DNA of 64,000 bases from Bradyrhizobium sp. Rc3b (GCF_900114915.1 NZ_FOUS01000010.1:62001-126000), one strand, 5' to 3'. Positions 42,125 through 54,353 are shown, counted from the first letter of the stretch. Numbers and translations are program-made. Notes: generated from the sequence alone by a model not told the origin.

Positions 42125-43105
42125 ATGCTCGCTTTCACTCTTCGCCGCGCCGTTCAGGCCATCGGCGTCATGTTCGCCGTCGGCATCATCGCCTTCTCGA
42201 TGTTCCGTTTCGCAGGCGACCCCGTCAACCAGATCGTCTCGATCGACACGTCGGCGGCCGAACGCGAAGCCGTGCGCAAGTCGCTCGGGCTGGACGATCC
42301 CGTGCCCGTGCAGTTCGTGCGTTATTTCGCCGACGCCGCGCAATTCAAGTTCGGCGTCTCCTACCAGTTCCGCCAGCCGGTCTCGACCCTGTTGATGGAA
42401 CGTATGCCGGCCACGCTGGAACTTGCGATCTGCGCCACCGTGTTTGCAATGGTGTTCGGCATTCTGATGGGCGTCTATTCGGCGCTGAGGCGCGACACCA
42501 TGCTCGCCAAATTATTCCAGGCGGTTTCGCTGATCGGCATCTCATTGCCGACTTTCCTGATCGGAATTCTCCTGATCTATCTGTTCGCGGTGACATTGGG
42601 CTGGTTGCCCTCGTTCGGCCGCGGCGAGGTGGTCAAGCTCGGCTGGTGGAGCACGGGTCTGCTCACGCTGTCGGGATTGAAGGCATTGATCATGCCCTCG
42701 ATCACGCTCGGCCTGTTCCAGATGACCCTGATCATGCGGCTGGTGCGTGCGGAAATGCTTGAAGTGCTGCGAACCGACTATATCCGTTTCGCCCGCGCCC
42801 GCGGGCTGACTACCCGCGCCATCCATTTCGGCCACGCGCTGAAGAACACGCTCATCCCCGTCATCACCGTCGCCGGCCTTCAGTTTGGCTCGGTTATTGC
42901 ATTTTCGATCATCACCGAAACCGTGTTCCAATGGCCGGGCATGGGACTCCTGTTCGTGCAGGCCGTGCAAAACGTCGATATCCCGATCATGGCCGCCTAC
43001 CTGCTGATGGTCTCGCTGATCTTCGTCACCATCAATCTGGTGGTTGACATTCTCTACACCGTGGTCGATCCGCGCCTGCGCGCGACCGTCGGCCGCGCTA
43101 CATAA
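42125..43105 (+). CDS. Oligopeptide ABC transporter permease, DppB-type (system 1)
   Basis: A 326-residue inner-membrane permease with about six spans. RAVQAIGVMFAVGIIAFSMFRFAGDPV is the DppB/OppB N-terminus and RTDYIRFARARGLTTRAIHFGHALKNTLIPVITV is the EAA loop that contacts the ATPases. A GTG at 42116 is also in frame, but AAGGA at 42109 fits the ATG at 42125 better. It forms the channel with the DppC-type protein encoded 9 bp downstream. Confidence 0.9.
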   Translation: MLAFTLRRAVQAIGVMFAVGIIAFSMFRFAGDPVNQIVSIDTSAAEREAVRKSLGLDDPVPVQFVRYFADAAQFKFGVSYQFRQPVSTLLMERMPATLELAICATVFAMVFGILMGVYSALRRDTMLAKLFQAVSLIGISLPTFLIGILLIYLFAVTLGWLPSFGRGEVVKLGWWSTGLLTLSGLKALIMPSITLGLFQMTLIMRLVRAEMLEVLRTDYIRFARARGLTTRAIHFGHALKNTLIPVITVAGLQFGSVIAFSIITETVFQWPGMGLLFVQAVQNVDIPIMAAYLLMVSLIFVTINLVVDILYTVVDPRLRATVGRAT

Positions 43106-43114
43106 GGCCCCTGC

Positions 43115-44086
43115 ATGTCCGACGCCGTCGCCTCCAATTCCGACAAGCAGAGCGCGCCGCCCGCGCATGCCGGTCGCAGCTGGCTCAGCCGCGCCCTCGA
43201 CAGCGACATCTTCTATTCGTTCCGCCGCTCCAAGCTGACCATGGTGGCAGCGGCCATTACCGTGCTGCTTTTCCTGCTCGCGATCTTTGCATCCGCGCTC
43301 GCGGTGCAGAACCCGTTCGATCCTGCGCAGCTCCAGTTGATGAACTCGCGCATCTCGCCGCTCTGGACCGCCGATGGCCAAAGCCCGTTCCTGCTCGGGA
43401 CCGACGAGCAGGGTCGCGACGTGTTCTCCGCCATTCTCTACGGGATGCGCATCTCGCTCGCCGTCGGCGTGGCCGGTGTGATCTTCGCCGGCGCGCTCGG
43501 CATCGCACTCGGCCTGATCGCCGGCTATTTCGGCGGCGCGGTCGATGGCGTGATCATGCGGATCGCCGACGTGCAACTGACCTTTCCCGCCATTCTGATC
43601 GCGCTGCTGGTCAATGGCATCGCGAAATCCATCCTCGGCAACCGCCTGGATGCCACCAGCATGCTGGTGGTGCTGGTGATCTCGATCGGCCTGAGTTTCT
43701 GGGTCGGGTATGCAAGGACGGTGCGCGGCTCCGTGATGGTCGAGAAAAACAAGGATTACGTGGCCGCCGCGCAGCTGATCGGCCTGCCCGCGCCCAAGAT
43801 CATGCTGCGGCACGTGCTGCCGAACACGATGGGCCCGATCCTGGTCATCGCCACCATCAACCTCGCGCTGGCCATCATCACCGAGGCGACGCTGTCCTTC
43901 CTCGGTGTCGGCCTGCCCGACACCATGCCCTCGCTGGGCACGCTGATCCGCATCGGCAACAATTATCTGTTCGCGGGCGAATGGTGGATCGTTGCATTCC
44001 CCGGCCTCGCCCTGGCCGGGCTGATCCTGTCGATCAACCTGCTCGGCGACTGGCTGCGCGATGCGCTCAACCCGAAGCTCCGATGA
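43115..44086 (+). CDS. Oligopeptide ABC transporter permease, DppC-type (system 1)
   Basis: A 323-residue permease. The start domain (FRRSKLTMVAAAITVLLFLLAIFA), then FLLGTDEQGRDVFSAILYGMRISLAVG, a DppC hallmark, and the EAA loop DYVAAAQLIGLPAPKIMLRHVLPNTMGPI are present. Partner of the DppB-type permease. The ATPase gene starts 28 bp after its stop. Confidence 0.9.
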   Translation: MSDAVASNSDKQSAPPAHAGRSWLSRALDSDIFYSFRRSKLTMVAAAITVLLFLLAIFASALAVQNPFDPAQLQLMNSRISPLWTADGQSPFLLGTDEQGRDVFSAILYGMRISLAVGVAGVIFAGALGIALGLIAGYFGGAVDGVIMRIADVQLTFPAILIALLVNGIAKSILGNRLDATSMLVVLVISIGLSFWVGYARTVRGSVMVEKNKDYVAAAQLIGLPAPKIMLRHVLPNTMGPILVIATINLALAIITEATLSFLGVGLPDTMPSLGTLIRIGNNYLFAGEWWIVAFPGLALAGLILSINLLGDWLRDALNPKLR

Positions 44087-44114
44087 GCAAAACCTCGACA
44101 AGAGCGCCTCACTC

Positions 44115-45101
44115 ATGACCGAGCCCATCCTCTCCGTCCGCAACCTTCAGGTGGAGTTCGCCTCCCGCCGCGGCACGCTGCGCGCCATCGACGGCGTCTC
44201 CTTCGACATCGCCAAGGGCGAAGTGCTGGGCGTTGTCGGCGAATCCGGCGCCGGCAAATCCGTCACCGGCCTCGCCGTGATCGGCCTGATCGACCCGCCG
44301 GGCCGCATCGCCGGCGGCGAGATTCATCTCGCCGGCCTGCGCATCGACAATCTGCCGCCCGAGGAGATGCGCCGCATCCGTGGCAAACGGATCGGCATGA
44401 TTTTCCAGGACCCCCTCACCTCGCTCAATCCGCTCTATCGGGTCGGCGACCAGATCATCGAGACGATCCGAACCCACCTGAATCTCTCCGAGACGGCCGC
44501 CCGCCGCCGCGCCATCGACCTGCTTGCCGAGGTCGGCATTCCCGCGCCGGAAAAGCGCATCGACGGCTACCCGCACGAATTCTCCGGCGGCATGCGCCAG
44601 CGCGTCGTGATTGCGCTCGCAATCTGCGCCGAGCCCGAGCTGATCATCGCGGACGAGCCGACCACCGCGCTCGACGTTTCCGTGCAGGCGCAGATCATCT
44701 CGCTGATCAAGCGGCTCGGCCGCGACCACGGCACCGCCGTGATGCTGGTGACGCACGACATGGGCGTGATCGCGGAGACCTCCGACCGCGTCGCCGTGAT
44801 GTATGCCGGCCGTGTCGCCGAGATCGGTCCGGTGCAGGATGTCGTGAAGAATCCGCTGCATCCCTATGCCAAGGGCTTGATGGGCGCGATCCCGACGCTG
44901 GCCGGCGACGACAAGCGTCTCATGCAGATTCCTGGCTCGATGCCGCGGCTGTCGGCGATCCCGCGCGGCTGCTCGTTCAACCCGCGCTGCGCGTTCGTGT
45001 TCGATCGCTGTCGTGTCGATCGACCCGAGCCGCTGCCGCGCGGTGCGCAATCGGTCGCCTGCCATCTCTATGACAGCGTGCCGGCGGAGAGCGCGGCATG
45101 A
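44115..45101 (+). CDS. Oligopeptide ABC transporter ATPase, DppD-type (system 1)
   Basis: A 328-residue ATPase. Walker A GESGAGKS, signature FSGGMRQR and Walker B LIIADEPTTALD are intact, and the C-terminal oligopeptide extension has the cysteines of RGCSFNPRCAFVFDRC that can bind an iron-sulfur cluster in this family. The ATG at 44115 was chosen because LSVRNLQVEFASRRG, the domain start, follows at once; an earlier frame start overlaps dppC. Its stop overlaps the next ATPase start (ATGA). Confidence 0.9.
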   Translation: MTEPILSVRNLQVEFASRRGTLRAIDGVSFDIAKGEVLGVVGESGAGKSVTGLAVIGLIDPPGRIAGGEIHLAGLRIDNLPPEEMRRIRGKRIGMIFQDPLTSLNPLYRVGDQIIETIRTHLNLSETAARRRAIDLLAEVGIPAPEKRIDGYPHEFSGGMRQRVVIALAICAEPELIIADEPTTALDVSVQAQIISLIKRLGRDHGTAVMLVTHDMGVIAETSDRVAVMYAGRVAEIGPVQDVVKNPLHPYAKGLMGAIPTLAGDDKRLMQIPGSMPRLSAIPRGCSFNPRCAFVFDRCRVDRPEPLPRGAQSVACHLYDSVPAESAA

Positions 45102-46087
45102 GCGCTTCCTTCGTCCAGGCTACAAATCTGCGCCGGGTGTTCGACGTCTCGAAACCCTGGCTCAACCGCGTGCTCGAAGGCGGCCATCTCGAATATCTCA
45201 AGGCGGTCGATCACGTCACCTTCGATATCAGGAAGGGCGAGACCTTTGCGCTGGTCGGCGAGTCCGGCTCGGGCAAGACCACGGTGGCGCGGATGGTCGT
45301 CGGCCTGCTGCCGCCGAGCTCCGGCGATGTCTTGATCGACGGCGTCTCGATGACCGATCCGCGGCAGGCGCCGGCGCGCCGAAAGCTGCGCCGCCGCATC
45401 CAGATGATCTTCCAGGATCCCTATGCGAGCCTGAACCCGCGCTTCCGCGTCGATGCCATCATCTCCGAGCCGATCCGCGCCTTCGACCTGATCCAGGGTG
45501 AGCGCGACATCCAGGCGCGCGTCGGCGAGCTGCTCAGCCTGGTCGGCCTGCATCCCGACGATCGGTTGAAATTTCCGCACGAATTCTCCGGCGGCCAGCG
45601 CCAGCGCATCGCGATCGCCCGGGCGCTCGCATCGGATGCCGAGTTCATCGTCTGCGACGAGCCGACTTCGGCGCTCGACGTCTCCGTGCAGGCGCAGATC
45701 CTGAACCTGATGCGCGACCTGCAGGACAAGTTCGGTCTGACCTACATGTTCATCAGCCACAACCTTGCCGTGGTCCGCCACATGGCGAGCCGCGTCGGCG
45801 TGATGTATCTCGGCCGCATCGTCGAGATCGCGGAAGGACGCGAGCTGTTCGCCCGTCCGCGTATGCCCTACACCAAGATGCTGCTGGGTGCCGTGCCCGA
45901 CCTCGCCATGAGCGGCCGCCAACGCATTCCGGTGAAGGGCGAGATCCCGAACCCGATCAATCCGCCGCCCGGCTGCACCTTCAATCCGCGCTGCCCGCTG
46001 GCGTTCGATCTCTGCCGCAAGGAGACGCCGGAACTGATTGACGGCGTCGCCTGCCACGCCGTCAACACCGCGCCGGTCCCGGCGTGA
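45098..46087 (+). CDS. Oligopeptide ABC transporter ATPase, DppF-type (system 1)
   Basis: A 329-residue ATPase with Walker A GESGSGKT, signature FSGGQRQR and Walker B FIVCDEPTSALD. The N-terminal KPWLNRVLEGGHLEYLKAVDHVTF insert is typical of DppF/OppF, and the C-terminus has the cysteine-bearing GCTFNPRCPLAFDLC. It overlaps the dppD-type gene by 4 bp, so the heterodimer is made in step. The gamma-glutamyltransferase-family gene follows after 81 bp. Confidence 0.9.
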   Translation: MSASFVQATNLRRVFDVSKPWLNRVLEGGHLEYLKAVDHVTFDIRKGETFALVGESGSGKTTVARMVVGLLPPSSGDVLIDGVSMTDPRQAPARRKLRRRIQMIFQDPYASLNPRFRVDAIISEPIRAFDLIQGERDIQARVGELLSLVGLHPDDRLKFPHEFSGGQRQRIAIARALASDAEFIVCDEPTSALDVSVQAQILNLMRDLQDKFGLTYMFISHNLAVVRHMASRVGVMYLGRIVEIAEGRELFARPRMPYTKMLLGAVPDLAMSGRQRIPVKGEIPNPINPPPGCTFNPRCPLAFDLCRKETPELIDGVACHAVNTAPVPA

Positions 46088-46168
46088 CGCGCGCGTGCCA
46101 TGCTGGCAGCGCATTGGCGGCGCGGCATCGCCTGTGATCAATTGCGCGCGCCGCAAATGAGGTAATCC

Positions 46169-47974
46169 ATGGCCAGCAATGTCAATCCCGATCCCTTCAC
46201 GACCCGCCCCGAGATCGAGGGCACGTTCGGGGTCGTCGCCACAACCCACTGGATCGCGACCGCCGTCGGCATGGCCATCCTGGAAAAGGGCGGCAATGCC
46301 TTCGACGCCGGCGTTGCCACCGCCTTCACGCTGCAGGTGGTCGAGCCGCATCTCAACGGCCCCGGCGGCGACGTGCCTGTCATCGTGCACGACGTGAAGC
46401 GCGGCCGCACCGAGGTGATCTGCGGCCAGGGCCCCGCCCCGGCGCGCGCCACCATCGCGCATTACAAGAGCGAAGGCCTCGACATGGTGCCCGGCACCGG
46501 CCTGCTCGCGGCCTGCGTCCCCGGCACGTTCGAATCCTGGATGATGCTGCTGCGCGACTACGGTACGATGCGCGTGCGCGACGTGCTGGAGCCCGCAATC
46601 TCCTATGCGCGCGACGGCTACCCGCTGGTGGAGCGCGCCTGCGCCACGATCCAGACCGTCGAACAATTATTCCGCAAGCATTGGCCAACGTCGGCCGCCG
46701 TCTACCTGCCGAACGGCGAGGTGCCGAAGCCCGGCACGCTCTTTACCAACAAAACGCTGGCCGCGACCTACGCACGAATTCTCAGCGAAGCCGAGAGCGG
46801 CGGCGGTGGCCGTGATGCCGAAATCGAGCGCGCGCGCAAAGCCTGGTCGCAAGGCTTCGTCGCGGAAGCCATCGACAAATTCTGCCGGACGCAAGAGGTG
46901 ATGGATGTCAGCGGTTCGCCGCATCGCGGCGTGCTCTCTGCCGACGACATGGCGCGCTGGCAACCGACGATCGAAGCGCCGCTCACCTACGACTATGGCC
47001 GCTATACCGTCTGCAAGGCCGGAGTCTGGAGCCAGGGTCCGGTGACGCTGCAACAGCTCGCGCTGCTGAAGGGCTTTGCCCTCGACGGGCTCGATCCCAC
47101 CGGGCCGGAGTTCATCCATCTCCAGATCGAATGCGCAAAACTTGCCTTTGCCGATCGCGAAAAATTCTACGGCGACCCCAAGTTCAGCGAGATCCCGATC
47201 GCGACGCTGCTATCGGACGCCTATAACGACGAACGCCGCAAGCTGGTTACCGAGAAGGCTTCGCTCGATCTCCGGCCCGGCGCAATCGAGGGCTTTGGCG
47301 GCGTCGTCAAGCTGCGCCGCGCTGAAGGCCAACGCGAGGCCGTTGGCGCGCTCGGCGCCGGTGAACCAACCGTGGGGCGCTTCGGCGAGGTGCACGGCGA
47401 CACCGTGCATTTCGACATCATCGACAAAGCCGGCAACATGGTATCCTCGACGCCTTCAGGGGGCTGGCTGCAATCCTCGCCTGTCATTCCCGAGCTGGGT
47501 TTCTGCCTCGGCAGCCGCGCGCAGATGTTCGATTTGGAGGAGAACCAACCGGGTTCGCTCGCGCCGGGCAAGCGGCCGCGCACGACACTGTCGCCGACCA
47601 TGGCACTGCGCGACGGCGAGCCGTACCTCGCCTGGGGTTCGCCCGGCGGCGACCAGCAGGACCAGTGGATCACGCAGTTCTTCCTGCGCCATGTCCATTG
47701 CAATCTCAATCTCCAGGAGGCGATCGACGCGCCGGCTTGGCACTCCGAGCATTTCCCGATCTCGTTCTGGCCGCGTACAGCCCGCCCCGGCGTGCTCGTG
47801 GTCGAGAACCGCGTGTCCAAGGCGACGATCGAGAACCTTCGTGAGCGCGGACACATCGTGGAAGTTGGTCCCGACTGGTCCGAAGGCCGCCTCACCGCGG
47901 CCTCGCGCGTCGGCGTGCGGCGGCGCGCCGCCGCCAATCCGCGCGGCATGCAAGGTTACGCCGCGGGACGCTGA
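46169..47974 (+). CDS. Gamma-glutamyltransferase-family Ntn hydrolase
   Basis: A 601-residue GGT-family protein. The N-terminal GVVATTHWIATAVGMAILEKGGNAFDAGVATAF and GPGGDVPVIVHD match the large subunit. The processing site is expected at Thr in HGDTVHFDIIDKAGNMVSSTPSGG, where autocleavage would free the catalytic Thr of the small subunit. No signal peptide is visible, so it is probably cytoplasmic, unlike classical periplasmic GGT. Members cleave or transfer gamma-glutamyl groups, or act as acylases. It lies between two complete peptide transporters and before DUF1028, which suggests hydrolysis of imported gamma-glutamyl peptides. Exact substrate unknown. Confidence 0.87.
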   Translation: MASNVNPDPFTTRPEIEGTFGVVATTHWIATAVGMAILEKGGNAFDAGVATAFTLQVVEPHLNGPGGDVPVIVHDVKRGRTEVICGQGPAPARATIAHYKSEGLDMVPGTGLLAACVPGTFESWMMLLRDYGTMRVRDVLEPAISYARDGYPLVERACATIQTVEQLFRKHWPTSAAVYLPNGEVPKPGTLFTNKTLAATYARILSEAESGGGGRDAEIERARKAWSQGFVAEAIDKFCRTQEVMDVSGSPHRGVLSADDMARWQPTIEAPLTYDYGRYTVCKAGVWSQGPVTLQQLALLKGFALDGLDPTGPEFIHLQIECAKLAFADREKFYGDPKFSEIPIATLLSDAYNDERRKLVTEKASLDLRPGAIEGFGGVVKLRRAEGQREAVGALGAGEPTVGRFGEVHGDTVHFDIIDKAGNMVSSTPSGGWLQSSPVIPELGFCLGSRAQMFDLEENQPGSLAPGKRPRTTLSPTMALRDGEPYLAWGSPGGDQQDQWITQFFLRHVHCNLNLQEAIDAPAWHSEHFPISFWPRTARPGVLVVENRVSKATIENLRERGHIVEVGPDWSEGRLTAASRVGVRRRAAANPRGMQGYAAGR

Positions 47975-47983
47975 AGGCAGCAC

Positions 47984-48690
47984 ATGACCTGGTCGATCAT
48001 CGCGCGAGACCCTGCTACCGGCCAGCTCGGCATCGCGGTTGCCACCCGGTTCTTCGCCGTCGGCGCGCGCGTGCCCTATATCGCGGCTGGCCTCGGCGCG
48101 ATCGCGACGCAGGCCTTCGTCAACCCCTATTACGGCATCGACGGCCTCAAGCTGCTGCGGCAGGGCCTCAATGCGCACGACGTGCTGGCCGCGCTGCTCG
48201 CGACCGACGATGGCCGCGAGAGCCGTCAGATCCACATCATGGATGCGAGCGGCGAGATCGCCGCCCATACCGGGCGCGACTGCGTCGACTGGTGCGGGCA
48301 CATCGCAGGCAGCGGGTTCTCCATCGCCGGCAACATGCTGGCTGGCGCCGACGTGCTCGACGAGACCGCGAAGACCTATATCGCCAACGACAGCCTGTCC
48401 TTCCCGCGCCGCCTGCTCGCCGCGATGCGAGCAGGGGAAGCTGCCGGCGGCGACAAGCGCGGCAAGCAGTCCGCCGCGCTCTTGATCCATGGCGAGGAGG
48501 AATGGCCGGCACTGGACATTCGCGCCGACGACCATCCCGATCCGATCAGTGAGCTCGAACGGCTCGAGCAGGTCAGCCACGAGCTATGGGTGCATTTTCG
48601 CACATCCATGCCGACGCGGCAGAACCCGGCCGGCAATACCGATCGCAGCGTCATCGACGCCAGCATCCAAGCAGCGCGTGCAAGGCAATC

Positions 48691-48694
<4 letters not shown>
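47984..48694 (+). CDS. DUF1028-family protein
   Basis: A 236-residue protein of the DUF1028 family (TWSIIARDPATGQLGIAVATRFFAVGARVPYIAAGLGAIATQAF at the start, then HIAGSGFSIAGNML). The fold of this family has been likened to Ntn hydrolases, and it often appears beside peptide transport or gamma-glutamyltransferase genes; this is from memory. No activity can be claimed. It starts 9 bp after the GGT-family stop and its own stop overlaps the next ATPase start (ATGA), so it is part of the same transcript. Confidence 0.85.
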
Positions 48695-50786
<2,092 letters not shown>

Positions 50787-50808
50787 CCGAAGCAATGGGG
50801 ATTGTCCG

Positions 50809-52317
50809 ATGAAGATGTTTCGCCTGGCCGCAACGGCCGCCGCTGTCCTGCTGTCGCTTGGAGCCGCGCAGGCCCAGACCACGCTGCGCATCGGCCTCGC
50901 CGAGGATCCTGATATCCTCGATCCCACGATGGCGCGCACCTATGTCGGCCGCATCGTGTTCTCCGCCTTCTGCGACAAGCTGTTCGACATCGACGAGAAG
51001 CTCAACATCGTGCCGCAGCTCGCCCTGTCGAGCGAGACCGCCGACGACGGCAAGGCGCTGGTCATCAAGCTCCGGCCGGGCGTGAAATTCCACGACGGCG
51101 AGCCATTCGACGCCGAAGCCGCAAAGTTCTCGCTGGAGCGGCATCTGACGTTCCCCGGCTCGTTCCGCAAGCCCGAGCTCGCCTCGGTCGATCATATCGA
51201 AATCGTCGATCCCCTCACGGTCAAGCTGGTGCTGAAGTCGCCGTTCTCGCCGCTGCTGGCCCAGCTCACCGACCGCGCCGGGATGATGGTGTCGCCGAAG
51301 GCGGCGAAAGAAGCCGGCGACAAGTTCGGCCTGCGTCCGGTCTGCGCCGGCCCTTATAAATTCGTCGAGCGCGTGCAGCAGGACCGCATCGTGTTCGAGA
51401 AATTCGCGGACTATTGGAACAAGGACAACGTCTTCATCGACAAGATCGTGTTCCAGCCGATCGTCGATGCCACGGTGCGGCTTGCGAACTTGAAATCCGG
51501 CGGCCTCGATTTGATCGAGCGCGTGCTCGCCACCGACCTGAAGGAAGTCCGCGCGGATTCACGGCTGAAGGTCGCGACCGCGATCGAGCTTGGCTATCAG
51601 GGCGTCACGCTCAACATCGGCAAGGACAAGGCCAAGGGGCCGCTCAGCCAGTCCGCCAAGGTGCGGCAGGCGCTCGACCTCGCGATCGACCGCGAGGCGA
51701 TTAATCAGGTCGTGTTCAATGGCGAGTTTCAGGTCGGCAATCAATGGGTCAATCCTGATCATCCCTACTATCAGAAATCCCTTCCGGTCCGTCCCCGCAA
51801 CGTCGAGAAGGCCAAGGCATTGCTGAAGGAGGCCGGCGTGACACCGCCGGTCAGCGTCGATTTCCTGGTGCCGAAGGGCGCGGAGACCGAGACGCCGGCG
51901 CAGGTCATCCAGTCGATGGCGGCCGAGGCCGGGTTCGACATGAAGATCCGCCTCACCGAATTCGCGACCGGGCTGAAGCAGGCGGAGTCTGGCGATTACC
52001 AGGCCTATATGCTGGCCTGGAGCGGGCGCGTCGATCCCGACGGCAACACCTTTGTATTCCTGCACAGCGGTGCGCCGCAGAATTACGGCGCGTGGAACAA
52101 CCCGCAGGCCGACAAGGCACTGGAGGACGCCCGATCGGTCACCGATCCCGCCAAGCGCAAGGCCAGCTATGAGACCCTGGCCAAGCTGGTCCAGGACGAG
52201 GAGCCGCTGCTGTACCTCTACCACCGCCGCATCATCATCGCGCACACGACCAAGCTCGAAGGCTACAAGCAGATGCCCGACGGCCTCGTGCGCGTGATCG
52301 GGCTCAAGCTGAAGTGA
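50809..52317 (+). CDS. Oligopeptide ABC transporter binding protein (system 2)
   Basis: A 502-residue SBP_bac_5 protein. The signal peptide MKMFRLAATAAAVLLSLGAA ends near AQAQ, then TTLRIGLAEDPDILDPTMAR and KLRPGVKFHDGEPFDAEAAKFSLERH follow. It is clearly a different ligand-binding protein from the system 1 one, so the two transporters should differ in ligand. It is cotranscribed with the ATPases upstream and permeases downstream (10-bp gap). Confidence 0.9.
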   Translation: MKMFRLAATAAAVLLSLGAAQAQTTLRIGLAEDPDILDPTMARTYVGRIVFSAFCDKLFDIDEKLNIVPQLALSSETADDGKALVIKLRPGVKFHDGEPFDAEAAKFSLERHLTFPGSFRKPELASVDHIEIVDPLTVKLVLKSPFSPLLAQLTDRAGMMVSPKAAKEAGDKFGLRPVCAGPYKFVERVQQDRIVFEKFADYWNKDNVFIDKIVFQPIVDATVRLANLKSGGLDLIERVLATDLKEVRADSRLKVATAIELGYQGVTLNIGKDKAKGPLSQSAKVRQALDLAIDREAINQVVFNGEFQVGNQWVNPDHPYYQKSLPVRPRNVEKAKALLKEAGVTPPVSVDFLVPKGAETETPAQVIQSMAAEAGFDMKIRLTEFATGLKQAESGDYQAYMLAWSGRVDPDGNTFVFLHSGAPQNYGAWNNPQADKALEDARSVTDPAKRKASYETLAKLVQDEEPLLYLYHRRIIIAHTTKLEGYKQMPDGLVRVIGLKLK

Positions 52318-52327
52318 CGCCGCCAGA

Positions 52328-53269
52328 ATGCTGAACTTCCTCGCCCGCCGCCTCGCGCAGATCGTGCCGACGCTGTTCTTCGTCTCAGTACTGATCTTCT
52401 CGCTGCAGCAATTGCTGCCGGGCGATCCCGCGCTGGTGATGGCGGGCGAAGAGCGCGACCCGGCCGTGATCGAACAGATCCGCCACCAGTACCGGCTCGA
52501 TCAGCCGGTCCCGGTGCAGTACGCCTACTGGATCAAGGGCGTACTCTCTGGCGATTTCGGCGAGTCGCTGCGCAACAAGATGCCGGTGCGCGAGCTAATC
52601 GCTCAGAAGCTACCGGTGACGCTGCAGCTTGGCGCGATGGCGATCGTGATCGCGTTCCTGATCGGCATCCCCGCCGGCATCGTCGCAGCCGTGAAGAAAG
52701 GCTCGGCCTGGGATTACGGCGCGAACCTGTTTGCGCTATGGGGCATCTCCACGCCGAACTTCTGGCTCGGGATCATGCTGATCTTCCTGTTCTCGATCGA
52801 GCTCGGCTGGCTGCCGGCTTCCGGCTACGTGCCGCTCACCGAGAACTGGCGCGCGAGCCTGGCGGCCACCATCATGCCGGCTTTCGTGCTCGGCAACGCG
52901 ATTGCCGCGGTCCTGATGCGGCATACCCGCAGCGCCATGCTGCAGGTGCTGGAAAGCGACTACGTCCGAACTGCCCGGGCCAAGGGACTGTTGGAGCGCT
53001 CGGTGATCCTGAAGCACGCGATGCGCAATGCGCTGACGCCCGTCATCACGCTCGGCGCACTCGAGCTCGGCACGCTATTGTCAGGCGCAGTCCTGACCGA
53101 GCAGATCTTCTCCATCCCCGGCTTCGGTAAGCTGATCGTGGACGCCGTCTTCAACCGCGACTACGCCGTCGTGCAAGGCGTCGTGCTGGTGACGGCCACG
53201 ATCTACATCACGCTGAATCTCGTTGCCGACATCGCCTATATCCTCGTCAATCCGCGGCTGCGGGGCTAG
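52328..53269 (+). CDS. Oligopeptide ABC transporter permease, DppB-type (system 2)
   Basis: A 313-residue permease. The N-terminus LARRLAQIVPTLFFVSVLIFSLQQLLPGDPALVMAGEE is typical of DppB, and ESDYVRTARAKGLLERSVILKHAMRNALTPVIT is the EAA loop. It forms the channel with the DppC-type protein 3 bp downstream. Confidence 0.9.
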   Translation: MLNFLARRLAQIVPTLFFVSVLIFSLQQLLPGDPALVMAGEERDPAVIEQIRHQYRLDQPVPVQYAYWIKGVLSGDFGESLRNKMPVRELIAQKLPVTLQLGAMAIVIAFLIGIPAGIVAAVKKGSAWDYGANLFALWGISTPNFWLGIMLIFLFSIELGWLPASGYVPLTENWRASLAATIMPAFVLGNAIAAVLMRHTRSAMLQVLESDYVRTARAKGLLERSVILKHAMRNALTPVITLGALELGTLLSGAVLTEQIFSIPGFGKLIVDAVFNRDYAVVQGVVLVTATIYITLNLVADIAYILVNPRLRG

Positions 53270-53272
53270 AGC

Positions 53273-54157
53273 ATGACCGACGCCGCGCTGCCGGGCCCTC
53301 TCACGCAAGCCGACGAGCTGGATAGCCCGGCCCACCGCGCGCGCCGGCGGCTGTTCAAGCGCAAGGCGGCGATATTCGGGCTCACCGTGCTCACGATGTT
53401 CATCGTGCTCGCCGTGCTGGCCCCGCTCATCGTGCCCTATGATCCCATCGCGACGAGCTGGAGCCTGGTGCGCAAGCCGCCCACCGCGGCGCATTGGTTC
53501 GGCACCGACGAGCTCGGCCGCGACATCTTCAGCCGGATCGTCTACGGCGCGCGCGCCTCGCTGCTCGCGGGCCTCATCTCGGTTGCGATTGCGCTCGGCA
53601 TCGGCGTGCCGCTCGGCCTGCTCGCCGGCTATCGCGGCGGCTTCGTCGACGCGCTGATCAGCCGGATCACGGATGCGATGCTGGCCTGCCCGTTCCTGAT
53701 CCTGGCGATCGCGCTGGCGGCGTTCCTCGGGCCGAGCCTCGGCAATGCCATGATCGCGATCGGCATCTCCGCAACCCCGATCTTCATCCGCCTGACCCGC
53801 GGCCAGGTGCTCGTCGTCAAGGCCGAGGACTATGTCGAGGCCGCGCGCGCGCTCGGCAACCCGCCGTGGCGGATCGCGCTGTCGCATATCCTGCCGAACA
53901 TCCTGCCCGCGCTGCTGGTGCAGGCGACGCTCTCGATCGCCGCCGCCATCATCGCCGAAGCCGCGCTATCGTTTCTCGGCCTCGGCCAGCAGCCGCCGGC
54001 GCCGTCCTGGGGCAGCATGCTCAATGCCGCGCAACGCTTCCTGACCCAGGCGCCGTGGATGGCGATCTGGCCGGGCCTTGCGATCTTTCTCGTGGTGCTG
54101 TCGCTGAACCTGCTCGGCGACGGCCTGCGCGACGCGCTCGATCCGCGGCAGCGCTGA
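53273..54157 (+). CDS. Oligopeptide ABC transporter permease, DppC-type (system 2)
   Basis: A 294-residue permease: the first span (AIFGLTVLTMFIVLAVLAPLIVPYDP), HWFGTDELGRDIFSRIVYGARASLLAG, and the EAA loop DYVEAARALGNPPWRIALSHILPNILPALL. It ends the two-transporter run; a type B repeat element follows and probably ends transcription. Confidence 0.9.
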   Translation: MTDAALPGPLTQADELDSPAHRARRRLFKRKAAIFGLTVLTMFIVLAVLAPLIVPYDPIATSWSLVRKPPTAAHWFGTDELGRDIFSRIVYGARASLLAGLISVAIALGIGVPLGLLAGYRGGFVDALISRITDAMLACPFLILAIALAAFLGPSLGNAMIAIGISATPIFIRLTRGQVLVVKAEDYVEAARALGNPPWRIALSHILPNILPALLVQATLSIAAAIIAEAALSFLGLGQQPPAPSWGSMLNAAQRFLTQAPWMAIWPGLAIFLVVLSLNLLGDGLRDALDPRQR

Positions 54158-54196
54158 GGTCCGATCAGAGGAAACTCAGCTAGCACCTCCAGCGGA

Positions 54197-54353
54197 GGTG
54201 CGTTCCCTCCCCCCTTGTGGGGGAGGGCTAGGGAGAGGGGTAACCAGGAAAAGGTGCCGGTTGATTGCGCGCGGAGAACGGCTGCGCCACGGAGGGAATC
54301 CCCGTGTGGCCCCCCTCCCTGCCCCTCCCCCACAAGGGGGGAGGGAACGGAGA
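54197..54353. repeat. Composite palindromic repeat (type B) between convergent genes
   Basis: The CGTTCCCTCCCCCCTTGTGG arm at 54200 is mirrored by a CCTCCCCCACAAGGGGGGAGGGAACG arm ending near 54352; an inner AGGGAGAGGGG/CCCCTCCCTGCCCC pair is also present. Same family as 2708-2858, again at a convergent junction. Confidence 0.7.

Noticed and set aside
42542..44143. A 533-codon open frame on the minus strand
   Set aside because: It is antisense to both permease genes of transporter 1, with shadow composition and no domain.
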